A program made the translations under genes and the position numbers. A DNA stretch of 64,000 nucleotides from Chromobacterium aquaticum (GTDB lineage: Bacteria > Pseudomonadota > Gammaproteobacteria > Burkholderiales > Chromobacteriaceae), in the NCBI RefSeq assembly GCF_021129195.1, contig NZ_JAJOHW010000072.1, positions 1-64,000 of the forward strand, written 5' to 3'. Positions 55,855 through 64,000 of this stretch are shown in pieces; position 1 is the stretch's first letter; every line of letters begins with the position of its first letter. Under the pieces are notes generated by a model, which was given only the letters and a program-made list of their open reading frames with translations, was not told where the DNA came from and made no database searches.

Positions 55855-57041
55855 TGTCGCCTATTTATTATATTATCGAGCAGAGACAGCCTTTCCATCC
55901 AAGTATTAAAAACCGCCTCAGATGAGAAGGTTTGCCTTACATAATGAGCCCCTTTGGATGAGATCTCAGCCGAAGTTCCGACATCTTGAGCACCGATCAA
56001 AGTCGGAATCTCTTCTACATTTCCATCAAATTCAATAAAGTGCAGCCCAGGTACCAGCCCCAGCCCCTCATAATACTGAGGTTGCGCTAATAACACGCAA
56101 CCACTCGCCATCGCTTCAAACGCCCCAAGAGCCGGGAAGCCAGAAAGCTCTTCCCCTACGATGGCATAGCGGTGTTGATTGTACAAATCAACGATATTAA
56201 TCGAAAAATACTTCTTCTGGCCGACACTAAAATGAGCAAGTAGACGACTAAACTTATTTTTCCCATATTCTCGGTATGGGCTTACCTTGCAATGCACCCA
56301 ATCAGCAAGGATGTCGCTTGCTTGATAAATAGCTAAACGAGTCGGATGATAAGTCGTCAAGCCCGTTGTGGATATAAAATCAGTATACTTATGAGCTGGA
56401 CGCTCACTTTTCAGGTCGTGAAAGCTACCGGTGGCTACAGCCTTAGTATCTCTCATTTTCCAAGGCTGTTGATTTTTAAAGCGGTCCGCTACTGCAAACG
56501 GTAGAACTAGAAATGGTTTATTGTACCATCCAAAATACTGTCGAAAATAACCATTGCAGGTAATATCAGAATCCCCGGCCAAGTACGCATTGGAAAGACA
56601 GCGAATGTGCCTCGCCTTTTCTGTCGTAGCCAGGAAATAATGACTTAGATGAAAGATAACCGCGCGATAATGCTGTAAGGTTGTCTCACGCAGCGTGAAA
56701 AGTCCTGTTGCAGCCTTATAAGAAAATGCAAGCAGGACCTCATCTACCGGTTCTTTCGGAATCGGCACTCGCTTTATTTCATCACCGAAGCCATTGATAT
56801 GCTTCCACAAGCGAAACTCCAGAGTCCCCACCGCCCATCTTAACCACCGTGGTAGCCGATGGAACACTTTTTCTGGAACTAATCCAGAAGCTGTAAAGTC
56901 TATCAATACACGTATGGTCTTACCATTACGGCGAGCCTCATCAAACAAGAACCCATATTTCTTGAGCGCACGGCGCTTGAGTAGCCGAAATTGCAATGGC
57001 TCAGCAAGGAAATCATCAACATGTGGATTGTAAATAATCAT
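55851..57041 (-). CDS. Probable glycosyltransferase (GT-B, group 1-like)
   Basis: 396 aa. I recognise only the C-terminal half as group 1-like: KKYFSINIVDLYNQHRYAIVGEELSGFPALGAFEAMASGCVLLA, where Glu in the FEAMASG segment corresponds to the E-x7-E region. The N-terminal half has no clear match by eye. The start at 57041 (MIIYNPHVDDF) lies 7 bases after the GT2 stop; an ATG at 57092 would overlap that gene by 44 bases. Donor and acceptor unknown. Confidence 0.7.
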   Translation of the reverse strand: MIIYNPHVDDFLAEPLQFRLLKRRALKKYGFLFDEARRNGKTIRVLIDFTASGLVPEKVFHRLPRWLRWAVGTLEFRLWKHINGFGDEIKRVPIPKEPVDEVLLAFSYKAATGLFTLRETTLQHYRAVIFHLSHYFLATTEKARHIRCLSNAYLAGDSDITCNGYFRQYFGWYNKPFLVLPFAVADRFKNQQPWKMRDTKAVATGSFHDLKSERPAHKYTDFISTTGLTTYHPTRLAIYQASDILADWVHCKVSPYREYGKNKFSRLLAHFSVGQKKYFSINIVDLYNQHRYAIVGEELSGFPALGAFEAMASGCVLLAQPQYYEGLGLVPGLHFIEFDGNVEEIPTLIGAQDVGTSAEISSKGAHYVRQTFSSEAVFNTWMERLSLLDNIINRRQ

Positions 57042-57048
57042 CCTGGAC

Positions 57049-57858
57049 TCAATTAAGTATTTTATTTTTGAAATGGAGAACTCTATAGGCAAGCGATTTT
57101 AGCACATACAGCATAACGACTTTTATTGGCGCATCATTAAAAAATTCTTTCGCCATGAGCCAATGGCCTTTGCCGATTAAATTCATTCTGCTAGCAAACC
57201 CAACATTAGTGGACAATCTATCATCCCCAACTTGGATATATCTTCTAGCAATAATACTAGACAGAATTGCGGCCTTACCGCTATGCTTCATTATTCTTGC
57301 AACTGTTAACCCTTCATATCCACGCAAGGATTCTTCAAAGGGCACTTCAAGCATCAAGGATTTTTTAACTACGACAAGACATTCCCCCCTTGACCCATGC
57401 TGCAGATAGCTTTTTAAATTGACCAATTGGCTGCTTTGACCAAAGTCAGTGCCTACTTTATTATTGTTTTGATCCACACACCGGAAGAAAATAACAGGGG
57501 CATCTGAATATGTTTGCAATTCTTTGACCATACGCTGACCAACCCCAGCTATAAGGGTGTCATCCGAATCCAGAAAAACAATCCACTTCCCCTGCGCATG
57601 CTTAATACCCTCATTGCGAGCCCCCGTAACACCCTTGTTACTAGAAAGCTTACAATAGGAAAGTACACCTCCATCAATATGCTTCTGGTATTTTTCTCTT
57701 ACCAATTTCTCAGTAGTATCAGTTGAGCAATCATCAGCAACAATAACCTCAACCCCTGCTTTACAACCAGAAAAGGCGATCAACACAGAATCTATGGCAT
57801 CAGCAATACAATAGCCACGATTATATGTTGCAATCACCACACTTATCAAACAGCCCAT
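57049..57858 (-). CDS. Glycosyltransferase, GT2 family
   Basis: 269 aa, GT-A fold. N terminus ISVVIATYNRGYCIADAIDSVL, VIVADDCSTDTT, NKGVTGARNEGIKHAQGKWIVFLDSDD (DXD motif). The C-terminal part is basic and may touch the membrane. The start at 57858 has GGGAGGGGCG directly upstream. It begins the second half of the cluster after a 300-base gap. Confidence 0.9.
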   Translation of the reverse strand: MGCLISVVIATYNRGYCIADAIDSVLIAFSGCKAGVEVIVADDCSTDTTEKLVREKYQKHIDGGVLSYCKLSSNKGVTGARNEGIKHAQGKWIVFLDSDDTLIAGVGQRMVKELQTYSDAPVIFFRCVDQNNNKVGTDFGQSSQLVNLKSYLQHGSRGECLVVVKKSLMLEVPFEESLRGYEGLTVARIMKHSGKAAILSSIIARRYIQVGDDRLSTNVGFASRMNLIGKGHWLMAKEFFNDAPIKVVMLYVLKSLAYRVLHFKNKILN

Positions 57859-58158
57859 CGCCCCTCCCACTCTCTCAAGAGAGTAAACCTGCCAGTAGCC
57901 TAAATGTTATCGCCTCGCCTGGTCGAAACCTATGCAAAGTTAATTAATCTGGCACAAATCAAATTTGCTATACTCGTAAACCAAGCTATCAGGAGCTAAA
58001 AAAAAGAAAATCAGAAAAACCTGCCCCAGCCTCCAGTTGAGAAGCACCCAACCTTAGCAATGCAATATGGCATTCGTCTCAACCAAAAAGACAGACGTAT
58101 TTTACAATGAATAAAGTAAAATTTTCCACGCCAGAGCGATCGAGAAACACTTCCATTT
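57859..58158. other. AT-rich gap within the polysaccharide cluster
   Basis: 300 bases without a gene. Just upstream of the GT2 ribosome binding site is an inverted repeat ACTCTCT-CA-AGAGAGT (57869-57884). The rest is AT-rich. A new promoter for the downstream genes is plausible here, but no -35/-10 pair stands out. Confidence 0.4.
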
Positions 58159-58902
58159 TCATCGCCGTGGCATTGCAGGTAGTGAGTTAAAGTATTCTAA
58201 ATCTTCAGGCACTCCCAACCCATACATTCCAGCCCTCTCGGCCCCGATATTCATATACCCAACCTGCAAGCCATTTTTAATCATATAATTATATGCAGGT
58301 GCGACATAAAACTCATTGTTAGTTCGATCATTATTAGCAATCATTTCACGTGCGGCCACCACAAAGTCACTACCCTGACGGTAGTTATATATTCCAACGG
58401 TTGCCTCGTCTGAAACCACTTGCTTCTCCACTACTTGGGATACATTCCCCTTGAGATCAAGCCCGACAAATGACCACTTCGGATCATCAGCGGTCATTGT
58501 CATGATAAACCCGTCGAACTTTCCTTTCTCCATTTCATTTAAATACACATCAATCGGCGTAGCAATATATTGGTCACAGTTTGCTATCATCAAACCATCA
58601 TCATTATTTATCGCATCTTCTGCCAACAATACAGTGCAGAGTGCCCCTTCAGTAACATAGTCAATCGGTACAATCAGGGTATTTTCACCTGCCTGCCGCA
58701 ATGTGGATTCGAGATTGTATGCTATAAGATGCTCACGCTGGCAAACAAAAATAAATCGATGTGGAGTTGTTGGACGCAGACTCTCAATTACTACCTCAAT
58801 CATTGGCCGGTTGAAAACTGGCAATAATGGCTTGGGCAAATCATAACCAGCCTTACTGAAACGGCTGCCACGACCTGCCATCGGAATGACAATATTAATC
58901 AT
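58159..58902 (-). CDS. Sugar-phosphate nucleotidyltransferase (second of two)
   Basis: 247 aa. N-terminal INIVIPMAGRGSRFSKAGYDLPKPLLPVFN keeps the Arg and Lys of the NTP transferase signature (read as two blocks). GALCTVLLAEDAI, LMIANCDQYI (metal Asp) and EFYVAPAYNYMI follow. It likely activates a phosphorylated sugar or polyol. It starts directly after the cupin stop, with no gap. Family members with this length are found in capsule and O-antigen clusters with varied substrates. Confidence 0.85.
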   Translation of the reverse strand: MINIVIPMAGRGSRFSKAGYDLPKPLLPVFNRPMIEVVIESLRPTTPHRFIFVCQREHLIAYNLESTLRQAGENTLIVPIDYVTEGALCTVLLAEDAINNDDGLMIANCDQYIATPIDVYLNEMEKGKFDGFIMTMTADDPKWSFVGLDLKGNVSQVVEKQVVSDEATVGIYNYRQGSDFVVAAREMIANNDRTNNEFYVAPAYNYMIKNGLQVGYMNIGAERAGMYGLGVPEDLEYFNSLPAMPRR

Positions 58903-59229
58903 TTATACTTCTCCAAGATACTTATCGCCTATAACCGCCGGAGTCTTTACAACAAAAGTGATTACATCGGTCAAGGCTTCGAAGTCTGTGGCCATCCCAG
59001 GACGGATTTCAACTATGCTATCGGGGCCATATTCAACGCCATTCATTCGCACCCTTCCCGTAGCAATCACGGTATATTCCGTCGCAACACGATGATAATG
59101 CTTAGCCTCATAGTCCCCAGCAACATATTTCTTTACTGCACATTCAAAAGCGGTGTTAGGATCTAATGTTGGTAAGAATGGGCCAATAAACCAGCCTTTA
59201 ATGAATTTATTTAGATCATGCACAACCAT
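58903..59229 (-). CDS. Small cupin-domain protein
   Basis: 108 aa, a single beta-barrel. KYVAGDYEAKHYHRVATEYTVIATGRV has the His residues of cupin motif 1, and SIVEIRPGMATDFEAL belongs to motif 2. The start at 59229 (MVVHDLNKF) overlaps the flippase end by 14 bases; the ATG at 59337 lies within the flippase gene. It abuts the nucleotidyltransferase gene, so the two probably act together. Could be an isomerase-like or regulatory cupin; the function is open. Confidence 0.72.
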   Translation of the reverse strand: MVVHDLNKFIKGWFIGPFLPTLDPNTAFECAVKKYVAGDYEAKHYHRVATEYTVIATGRVRMNGVEYGPDSIVEIRPGMATDFEALTDVITFVVKTPAVIGDKYLGEV

Positions 59230-60529
59230 GTCTAACCCCAGAAAGAATAGCTGGACGTACAGCCAGTCTATATTGCCAAATAAAACCAAGACACAACATT
59301 GAGCACAAGGCAAGGTAGCTATACATAAACCCAACAATAGCCTGCTGCCAAATAGTCAAACCGACTCCAATACCATAGGCTACAATTCCTACTACATATA
59401 CACGTAGCACCTGCCTCGCTCTTCCCATAGCAGTAAGGGCATTCTCGAATACATTACCATATAGATACATCAGGCTCGCAAATACCATAATGCGTGTAAA
59501 TTGCACAGTTCCCGCAGCAAAATCTGCACTCACCCAGTAATTTAGAACAACAGGAGCCAAAGCGAATAATGGCAAATAATATAAAATGGCCACAATCGAA
59601 ACTGTAACCAGCCCAGCCGCCAAAGGAGCAAAAGTGCTATTTTTTTTCGCGAAACGATGCAACGCAACGGCAAACATCGCTGTATTAACCGCATTCACCA
59701 ACAAATAAGCCTTAGTATTAATATCGTAGGCAACGGAGTAGTGTGCGACAGCATCTGTACTAAAAAAATGCTTGATTAGAATTTTGTCACCGATGGTGAC
59801 TAGTGCAGTCAATGCAACAATGTACAAAGACGCTATGCCATGTCGTGCTAGCCTCCAATAACGACGTATCAGGCTAAAGCCTGGAAAGCGCAGTTTGATA
59901 CCAGTTTTGCATGCGAGATAACGCATATCCAATACTGCTCTACCATAAGCAGCTATCAGCAATACCGGTCCAATCAGGCGAATATCTCGAGCGAGAACTG
60001 CTGACAAAGCAAGGGCGAGCGCCTTAGCCAATTCAAACCCAAAACGAGACAGATTGATAGGCTTGAGTTGATTTTGAGCTTGAAAAACAGCTGCGACCAC
60101 TCCGCTGATACTAAGTGCAGGAAGCAAAGCGGCAAGACAGGCATATAGCAAGGCCTCCGCAGAGGGGAGACGCAGGGCTAACACTAGTAAAATGCCGCCT
60201 GCCGCAGTCGCACATGCGAGCAACAAGTAAAAACCAAACAATCCATGAATTGAGTCAGCGGCTAATACACGCCCCCGAGCAAAACGTCTCCCCTGACTCT
60301 GAATAAGCACATAGCCAAAAGCGACATCAAGCACAGTAGCGATACCTAGCAATGAAAAACCGATCGCGGCTAGTCCATACTGCTGTTCAGATGCATGTCG
60401 GATAAAGAACGGCACCACCAGAATAAAAGCAACAATAGCAAAAGCCCTAGTGCCAAGAAAGTACACCACATTGCGAATGTGCAATGCATGCTGCCTTAAC
60501 ACCTGCGAGATACGGTTCGATAAACTCAT
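59216..60529 (-). CDS. Wzx-like polysaccharide flippase (MOP superfamily)
   Basis: 437 aa, about twelve membrane helices. N terminus NVVYFLGTRAFAIVAFILVVPFF with later repeated helical pairs fits the polysaccharide transporter (Wzx/RfbX) group. It would flip Und-PP-linked repeats to the periplasmic side for the polymerase. The start at 60529 (MSLSNRISQV) overlaps the preceding stop as ATGA. A run of eight A lies in the coding strand at 59639-59646. Confidence 0.85.
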   Translation of the reverse strand: MSLSNRISQVLRQHALHIRNVVYFLGTRAFAIVAFILVVPFFIRHASEQQYGLAAIGFSLLGIATVLDVAFGYVLIQSQGRRFARGRVLAADSIHGLFGFYLLLACATAAGGILLVLALRLPSAEALLYACLAALLPALSISGVVAAVFQAQNQLKPINLSRFGFELAKALALALSAVLARDIRLIGPVLLIAAYGRAVLDMRYLACKTGIKLRFPGFSLIRRYWRLARHGIASLYIVALTALVTIGDKILIKHFFSTDAVAHYSVAYDINTKAYLLVNAVNTAMFAVALHRFAKKNSTFAPLAAGLVTVSIVAILYYLPLFALAPVVLNYWVSADFAAGTVQFTRIMVFASLMYLYGNVFENALTAMGRARQVLRVYVVGIVAYGIGVGLTIWQQAIVGFMYSYLALCSMLCLGFIWQYRLAVRPAILSGVRHGCA

Positions 60530-61332
60530 TGCTTGCGCAGCCCCAGCAGCCGGTAACAACCTCGAACAAACTCAAGAGCACCCGATCGCCGCCTCTCTGG
60601 AATCTGATGTAATACCCATGTTTTGAATAGTCTGTAATGTAAGGCCAGGCTTTCATGCCGGGTCATGCAGCGACGGCATTGGTAGTCTAAGCGATAGCCT
60701 CCCCGCTCTAATGCCTTTGCTGTAGGCCTAATCCAGATGCCGCGCTCAACCCCATGCAAATAGTCAAATACATCATTCAGTACCGAATAAAATCCATCCA
60801 TGCTGCGCGAGCGCTCGGTACCCTGCAATTCAAAAGCCCAAGCACTTTCACCTGGGCATAGTATTTGTTTTAACGCACTCATCTTCCAAATAGTCGCAAA
60901 GAGCGAGACTCGATAAGCCGCCGTTGGGGCTAGTACTCCAGTTTCAGTATTGAGTACTTGCTCCGGCAGCGGGTTAGCACGCAGTCTCATGAAGTTTGCA
61001 TCAAGTTTCTGCATCTGAGCGAAACAGTCAGCCACTCTTGAAGTCTGCACCGGAGCGGCAAGAAAAGCATCATCAATCCAAAACAACACGTGGCTATACT
61101 CAATCTGGTCCAATGCTGCCGCGATTGTGCTGGACCAGTCGAGATCATCCCCAGCCAACAAGGTTATTACTCGCCGGTCTGGATAGCGTTGATGATTGGC
61201 GACCAAATAAACCGGATAGGGGCAGTCCGGCCAGCGGCGAAAGAACTCTCCAAAAAGCGGTTCCCATAAATCCGCATACTTGTCGCAAGAGGCGACGACA
61301 ATTGCTAACGATGGAGCGGTGGCAAGTGTCAT
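60526..61332 (-). CDS. Uncharacterised glycosyltransferase-like protein
   Basis: 268 aa, no membrane segment. The pattern SLAIVVASCDKYADLWEPLF, then YPVYLVANHQRYPDRRV, LLAGDDLDWSSTIAAALDQI and HVLFWIDDAFLAAPV is one I associate with hypothetical proteins in surface glycan clusters. GDDLDWS and WIDDAF resemble GT-A acidic motifs, so a transferase role is reasonable. The C-terminal 70 residues are basic. Overlaps both neighbours by four bases. Confidence 0.6.
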   Translation of the reverse strand: MTLATAPSLAIVVASCDKYADLWEPLFGEFFRRWPDCPYPVYLVANHQRYPDRRVITLLAGDDLDWSSTIAAALDQIEYSHVLFWIDDAFLAAPVQTSRVADCFAQMQKLDANFMRLRANPLPEQVLNTETGVLAPTAAYRVSLFATIWKMSALKQILCPGESAWAFELQGTERSRSMDGFYSVLNDVFDYLHGVERGIWIRPTAKALERGGYRLDYQCRRCMTRHESLALHYRLFKTWVLHQIPERRRSGALEFVRGCYRLLGLRKQ

Positions 61333-62426
61333 GCTTTGTAAAACTCGCGAATTGTAGCGCAGATACGGTCAATCTCTTCATCCGTCAATTGAACAGCGGA
61401 AGGTAGCCATAAGCCATGCATACCGATTCTCTGGGACGTTGGATGATCTCCTGGCACCTTGTAAGCTTGCTGCATATTGATTGGCGGATACATCACACGT
61501 GTGCCTATATTTGCGGATTTCAGATAGTCGATCAACGCTTCCCGTTGCTCTACCAAAGCGTCGATGAACCATGGCGTAGTCCGCTTTAAATCATGATCAA
61601 ACAGACGTACCTCCGCGAGGCCTTCCAAATTAGTGGCATAACGGCGCCAGATCTCTTTTTTTCGCTCCACTCGAACTGGCAGTTTTTTCATCTGCTCAAT
61701 GCCAATTACGGCTTGCAGCTCAGTAAATTTAAAGTTGTAGCCAATTGTGCCATGAATATCATTACCACCACCGGATCGGCCAAAATCTTTCAACCGGCGT
61801 AGCTTGGCTGCGAGAGCATCATTATCAGTGATAAGTGCCCCACCTTGGCCCGTCGAAATAATCTTAGGGGCAGAAAAAGAGAAGCTGCCGATCACTCCTG
61901 CACGGCCCACATGCCGACCGTCAGGATAGAATGAGCCCAGAGATTGTGCTGAGTCCTCAATCAGCACCAAATTGTGCTCACGAGCCAATTGTTCAAACGC
62001 GCCAATACCGACACTTGGGTATCGTCCATTAGCTGAAACCAACATGATAGCGCGAGTTTTTGATGTAATAGCCTGTTTTACCTTAGCGAAGTCCAAGCAG
62101 AGCGTCTCAGGCTCAACATCAACAAAAACCGGGATCGCCCCAAACATTTTTACCGAGTTAGGTGTCGCGATCATGGTGTAGTTGGGTACGATAACCTCGT
62201 CACCAGCCTGCACACCAGCGGCTAATGCTGCCAAGGTAAGACTGATTGTCCCATTGTTTACTACAATGCAGTGCCGCGCCCCCGTGTATTCGGCGATCAT
62301 TAATTCAAACTGCTCTGTCCGCTTAAATTCAGTGATAAAGCCATCTTCATCCATATATTCACAGATGGCACGTTTTTCTTCATCGCCAAATAATGGACGC
62401 ATTTGCATAATAAAAGGTTGTGTCAT
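61329..62426 (-). CDS. DegT/DnrJ/EryC1 sugar aminotransferase (perosamine synthase-like)
   Basis: 365 aa. PLP enzyme that puts an amino group on a keto sugar. Visible motifs: VVNNGTISLTLAALAAGVQAGDEV, LIEDSAQSLGSFY, SFSAPKIISTGQGGAL with the PLP Lys, and GYNFKFTELQAVIGIEQ. The layout resembles GDP-perosamine synthase (4-amino). The start at 62426 (MTQPFIMQM) overlaps the acetyltransferase stop as ATGA. With that gene it would give a 4-acetamido-4-deoxy sugar; the regiochemistry is inferred. Confidence 0.88.
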   Translation of the reverse strand: MTQPFIMQMRPLFGDEEKRAICEYMDEDGFITEFKRTEQFELMIAEYTGARHCIVVNNGTISLTLAALAAGVQAGDEVIVPNYTMIATPNSVKMFGAIPVFVDVEPETLCLDFAKVKQAITSKTRAIMLVSANGRYPSVGIGAFEQLAREHNLVLIEDSAQSLGSFYPDGRHVGRAGVIGSFSFSAPKIISTGQGGALITDNDALAAKLRRLKDFGRSGGGNDIHGTIGYNFKFTELQAVIGIEQMKKLPVRVERKKEIWRRYATNLEGLAEVRLFDHDLKRTTPWFIDALVEQREALIDYLKSANIGTRVMYPPINMQQAYKVPGDHPTSQRIGMHGLWLPSAVQLTDEEIDRICATIREFYKA

Positions 62427-62983
62427 GTCTGTTCTGATCTCCACAGCTCTTCCAAACGGAGAATATCTTCGCTATTACGTGTTTTGAGGTGACAAGCAGG
62501 AACTCCGGCATGGAGCGACCAGCTTGGAATGTCGGCCTTAACGAGAGACTGCGCCCCAACAGCAGCGCCATCATGCAAAGTTACATTGGGCAAAACCGTA
62601 CTATTTGCCCCAATAATACAATGCCGTCCTAATTGAATTGTCCCAATCTGGACTTTCCCCTTATACTGAGGCGCGACTAATGGTGATGCTATACCGCCAA
62701 TGTAATCATCACTACCGGCAGCGAGAACAACGTTGGGAGCCAGAGTCGAGAATTCTCCAATTTTAACCGAAGCGTTACGGCCACCTATCAGCTTGCAACC
62801 TGCAGCGATATGTACATTACTATCAATGGTAAGCGCAGTTGATATGTAGGTAAAATCATCGATGATGACATTGTTGCCAATCTCAACTAGCTCTGGATAG
62901 CGGATACGTACTGTTTTGCCAATGATTACATTGCGGCCGATACGACGCAATTGGCTAACCTCGAAAAAGAGGTTGTCAATCAA
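62423..62983 (-). CDS. Hexapeptide-repeat acyltransferase
   Basis: 186 aa, left-handed beta-helix. Repeats such as IGRNVIIGKTVRI, IGNNVIIDD, IGEFSTLAPNVVLA and IGANSTVLPNVTLHDGAAVGAQS (read in pieces) are clear. Proteins like this transfer acetyl or formyl groups to amino sugars. The neighbour aminotransferase supports N-acetylation of its product. Overlaps genes on both sides by four bases. Confidence 0.85.
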   Translation of the reverse strand: MIDNLFFEVSQLRRIGRNVIIGKTVRIRYPELVEIGNNVIIDDFTYISTALTIDSNVHIAAGCKLIGGRNASVKIGEFSTLAPNVVLAAGSDDYIGGIASPLVAPQYKGKVQIGTIQLGRHCIIGANSTVLPNVTLHDGAAVGAQSLVKADIPSWSLHAGVPACHLKTRNSEDILRLEELWRSEQT

Positions 62984-63390
62984 AGCCGTCTCCGATCTAA
63001 ATCAGGTCCAACATAAGGGCCATTTTTTATTTCCAGCACTTGTGTTGCGTCTTCCAATATATCGTAGCCATGCCCACCGCGTAACAGAATGATGATATCT
63101 CCAGCATTCACCTCCAGCTCAGCAACCTTATTTTCATCTGTACCAAAGATGTTAGCTCGGATTTTTCCTTGCCGTACGAAGAGTACCTCTTGTGTCCATA
63201 ATACTTCACGCTTGACTTCATTGTGAATATGGGCCTTCAGCTCTTTACCTGCACCGTAGCCCCATACCCCTACTTGAATAAACTCGTCATCTTTTGAAAA
63301 AAAACTCAAGCCATCACGCCAGGCAACCTCAGCAGGAATATGCCGCGCTAAAATCAAATCACCTTCTTTAACTTCAACTACTTCAGCCAT
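62980..63390 (-). CDS. Cupin-domain protein in sugar pathway
   Basis: 136 aa. Cupin motif 1 is in LKAHIHNEVKREVLWTQEVLFVRQG and motif 2 in VNAGDIIILLRGGHGYDIL. The length matches dTDP-4-keto-6-deoxyhexose 3,4-ketoisomerases (FdtA/QdtA), but their usual RGxHAHK motif is not present, so that role is doubtful. The start at 63390 (MAEVVEV) has GGAG six bases upstream; ATGs at 63402 and 63420 are alternatives. Confidence 0.72.
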   Translation of the reverse strand: MAEVVEVKEGDLILARHIPAEVAWRDGLSFFSKDDEFIQVGVWGYGAGKELKAHIHNEVKREVLWTQEVLFVRQGKIRANIFGTDENKVAELEVNAGDIIILLRGGHGYDILEDATQVLEIKNGPYVGPDLDRRRL

Positions 63391-64000
63391 GTTGAACTCC
63401 ATGTTCGAGATACCAGTCAATAGTCTCTGCTATTCCCTGCTTGAAATCACGCTGCGGTGACCAACCAAAATGTTGTGCACCACGACTACCATCAACAGTT
63501 TTATACGGCGCTCCATCTGGTTTTGAGCTATCTAGCACCAAGTCTCCTTGGTAACCGACAAGACTCTTGATCAGGGTAGCCATCTCGAGAATGGAAATAC
63601 CCCTACCCACACCAATATTGACAGGATCCGTAATAGGCTCAACATCAAGAGCACGTATCATCGCTTCGGCACCATCATCAACGTGTAGCCACTCACGCAC
63701 TGGGGTCCCACTTCCCCAAACGATAACTTGTGGCAACCCCGCTTGCTTAGCCCTGACAATTTTCATGATTAGCGCCCCCAAAGCATGAGAGCGTTCTTCC
63801 TCGAAATGGTCTTCTGGTCCATACATATTGGATAGAATCAGGTTGACAACATCCAAGCCATATTGTTTGGCATAGGCCCATGCTCCCACCCAAGAGGCTT
63901 TACGAGCAAAACCATACACCATCACTGACTCATGAAGTGGGCCGTTCCAAAATTCGTCTTCCTTGAAGAAGGTTGCCGAGCCTGGATAAGCACAATTGGA
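63383..64000 (-). CDS. NAD-dependent epimerase/reductase (GDP-fucose synthase-like), start missing
   Basis: At least 205 codons; the frame stays open to the window edge, so the N terminus and Rossmann motif are outside. Near the edge SNCAYPGSA and FWNGPLHESVMVYGFARKA supply the catalytic Ser-Tyr-Lys region of the SDR family. LILSNMYGPEDHFEEERSHALG and VREWLHVDDGAEAMI follow, and the C terminus ends EHGVQHG. Most like GDP-4-keto-6-deoxymannose epimerase/reductases. Overlaps the cupin start by eight bases. Confidence 0.85.
   Translation of the reverse strand, partial: SNCAYPGSATFFKEDEFWNGPLHESVMVYGFARKASWVGAWAYAKQYGLDVVNLILSNMYGPEDHFEEERSHALGALIMKIVRAKQAGLPQVIVWGSGTPVREWLHVDDGAEAMIRALDVEPITDPVNIGVGRGISILEMATLIKSLVGYQGDLVLDSSKPDGAPYKTVDGSRGAQHFGWSPQRDFKQGIAETIDWYLEHGVQHG

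Overview
The window looks like chromosomal DNA of a betaproteobacterium of the order Neisseriales, most likely Chromobacterium or a close relative in Chromobacteriaceae. This rests on gene order and protein motifs, not on a database search. The supporting blocks are pilB-pilC-pilD-coaE-zapD-yacG and petA-petB-petC-sspA-sspB, a Neisseria-like DsbA with a CxHC site that is not CPHC, and a Neisseria-type trimeric porin. About 45 kb is GC-rich core sequence; the last 17-18 kb is visibly poorer in GC.

Layout. 1-8.7 kb: a type II secretion operon on the minus strand, gspC-D-E-F-(small winged-helix-like gene)-G-H-I-J-K-L, with gspL cut by the window edge. 8.7-10.5 kb: a gene-poor stretch with two copies of a palindromic repeat and a possible two-gene unit of unknown function. 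10.5-15 kb: an acyl-CoA dehydrogenase, etfBA and a MaoC hydratase, with a PsrA-like operator between etfB and maoC. 15-18 kb: queG, tsaE and amiC. 18-23.3 kb: type IV pilus genes pilB, pilC, pilD with coaE, zapD and yacG; PilD probably also processes the type II pseudopilins. 23.5-36 kb: porin, photolyase, comEA, a CcsA-like membrane protein, ffh, an ATP-grasp protein, purB, initiator tRNA-fMet, uppP, dsbA, a SPOR-domain protein, comM and ubiK. 36-45 kb: glnK-amtB behind a sigma-54 promoter with NtrC-like sites, a third copy of the repeat, sspB, sspA, petCBA, a Nif3-like gene and groESL behind an RpoH-type promoter plus CIRCE.

45.4-64 kb: a surface polysaccharide (O-antigen or capsule) cluster, entirely on the minus strand and tightly packed, many genes sharing ATGA overlaps. 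It contains two families of initiating sugar-phosphate transferase, a UDP-sugar 4,6-dehydratase and reductase pair, glycosyltransferases, a Wzy-like polymerase or ligase, a Wzx-like flippase, an asparagine-synthetase-type amidotransferase, two nucleotidyltransferases, an HAD phosphatase, a GDPD-family phosphodiesterase, two cupins, and a DegT aminotransferase with a hexapeptide acetyltransferase and an SDR enzyme that runs off the right edge. Together these would build Und-PP-linked repeat units with an N-acetylated amino-deoxy sugar, an amidated sugar and perhaps a phosphate-linked substituent, then flip and polymerise them.

The items I consider most worth a second look are: (1) the palindromic repeat family, whose two arms have changed together in one copy; (2) the winged-helix-like small gene inside the secretion operon; (3) the overlapping GDPD-HAD-nucleotidyltransferase module, whose nucleotidyltransferase lacks the usual signature Lys; (4) the 10-bp palindrome that gives queG and tsaE overlapping start codons on opposite strands; and (5) the regulatory sites at glnK, groES and etfB/maoC.
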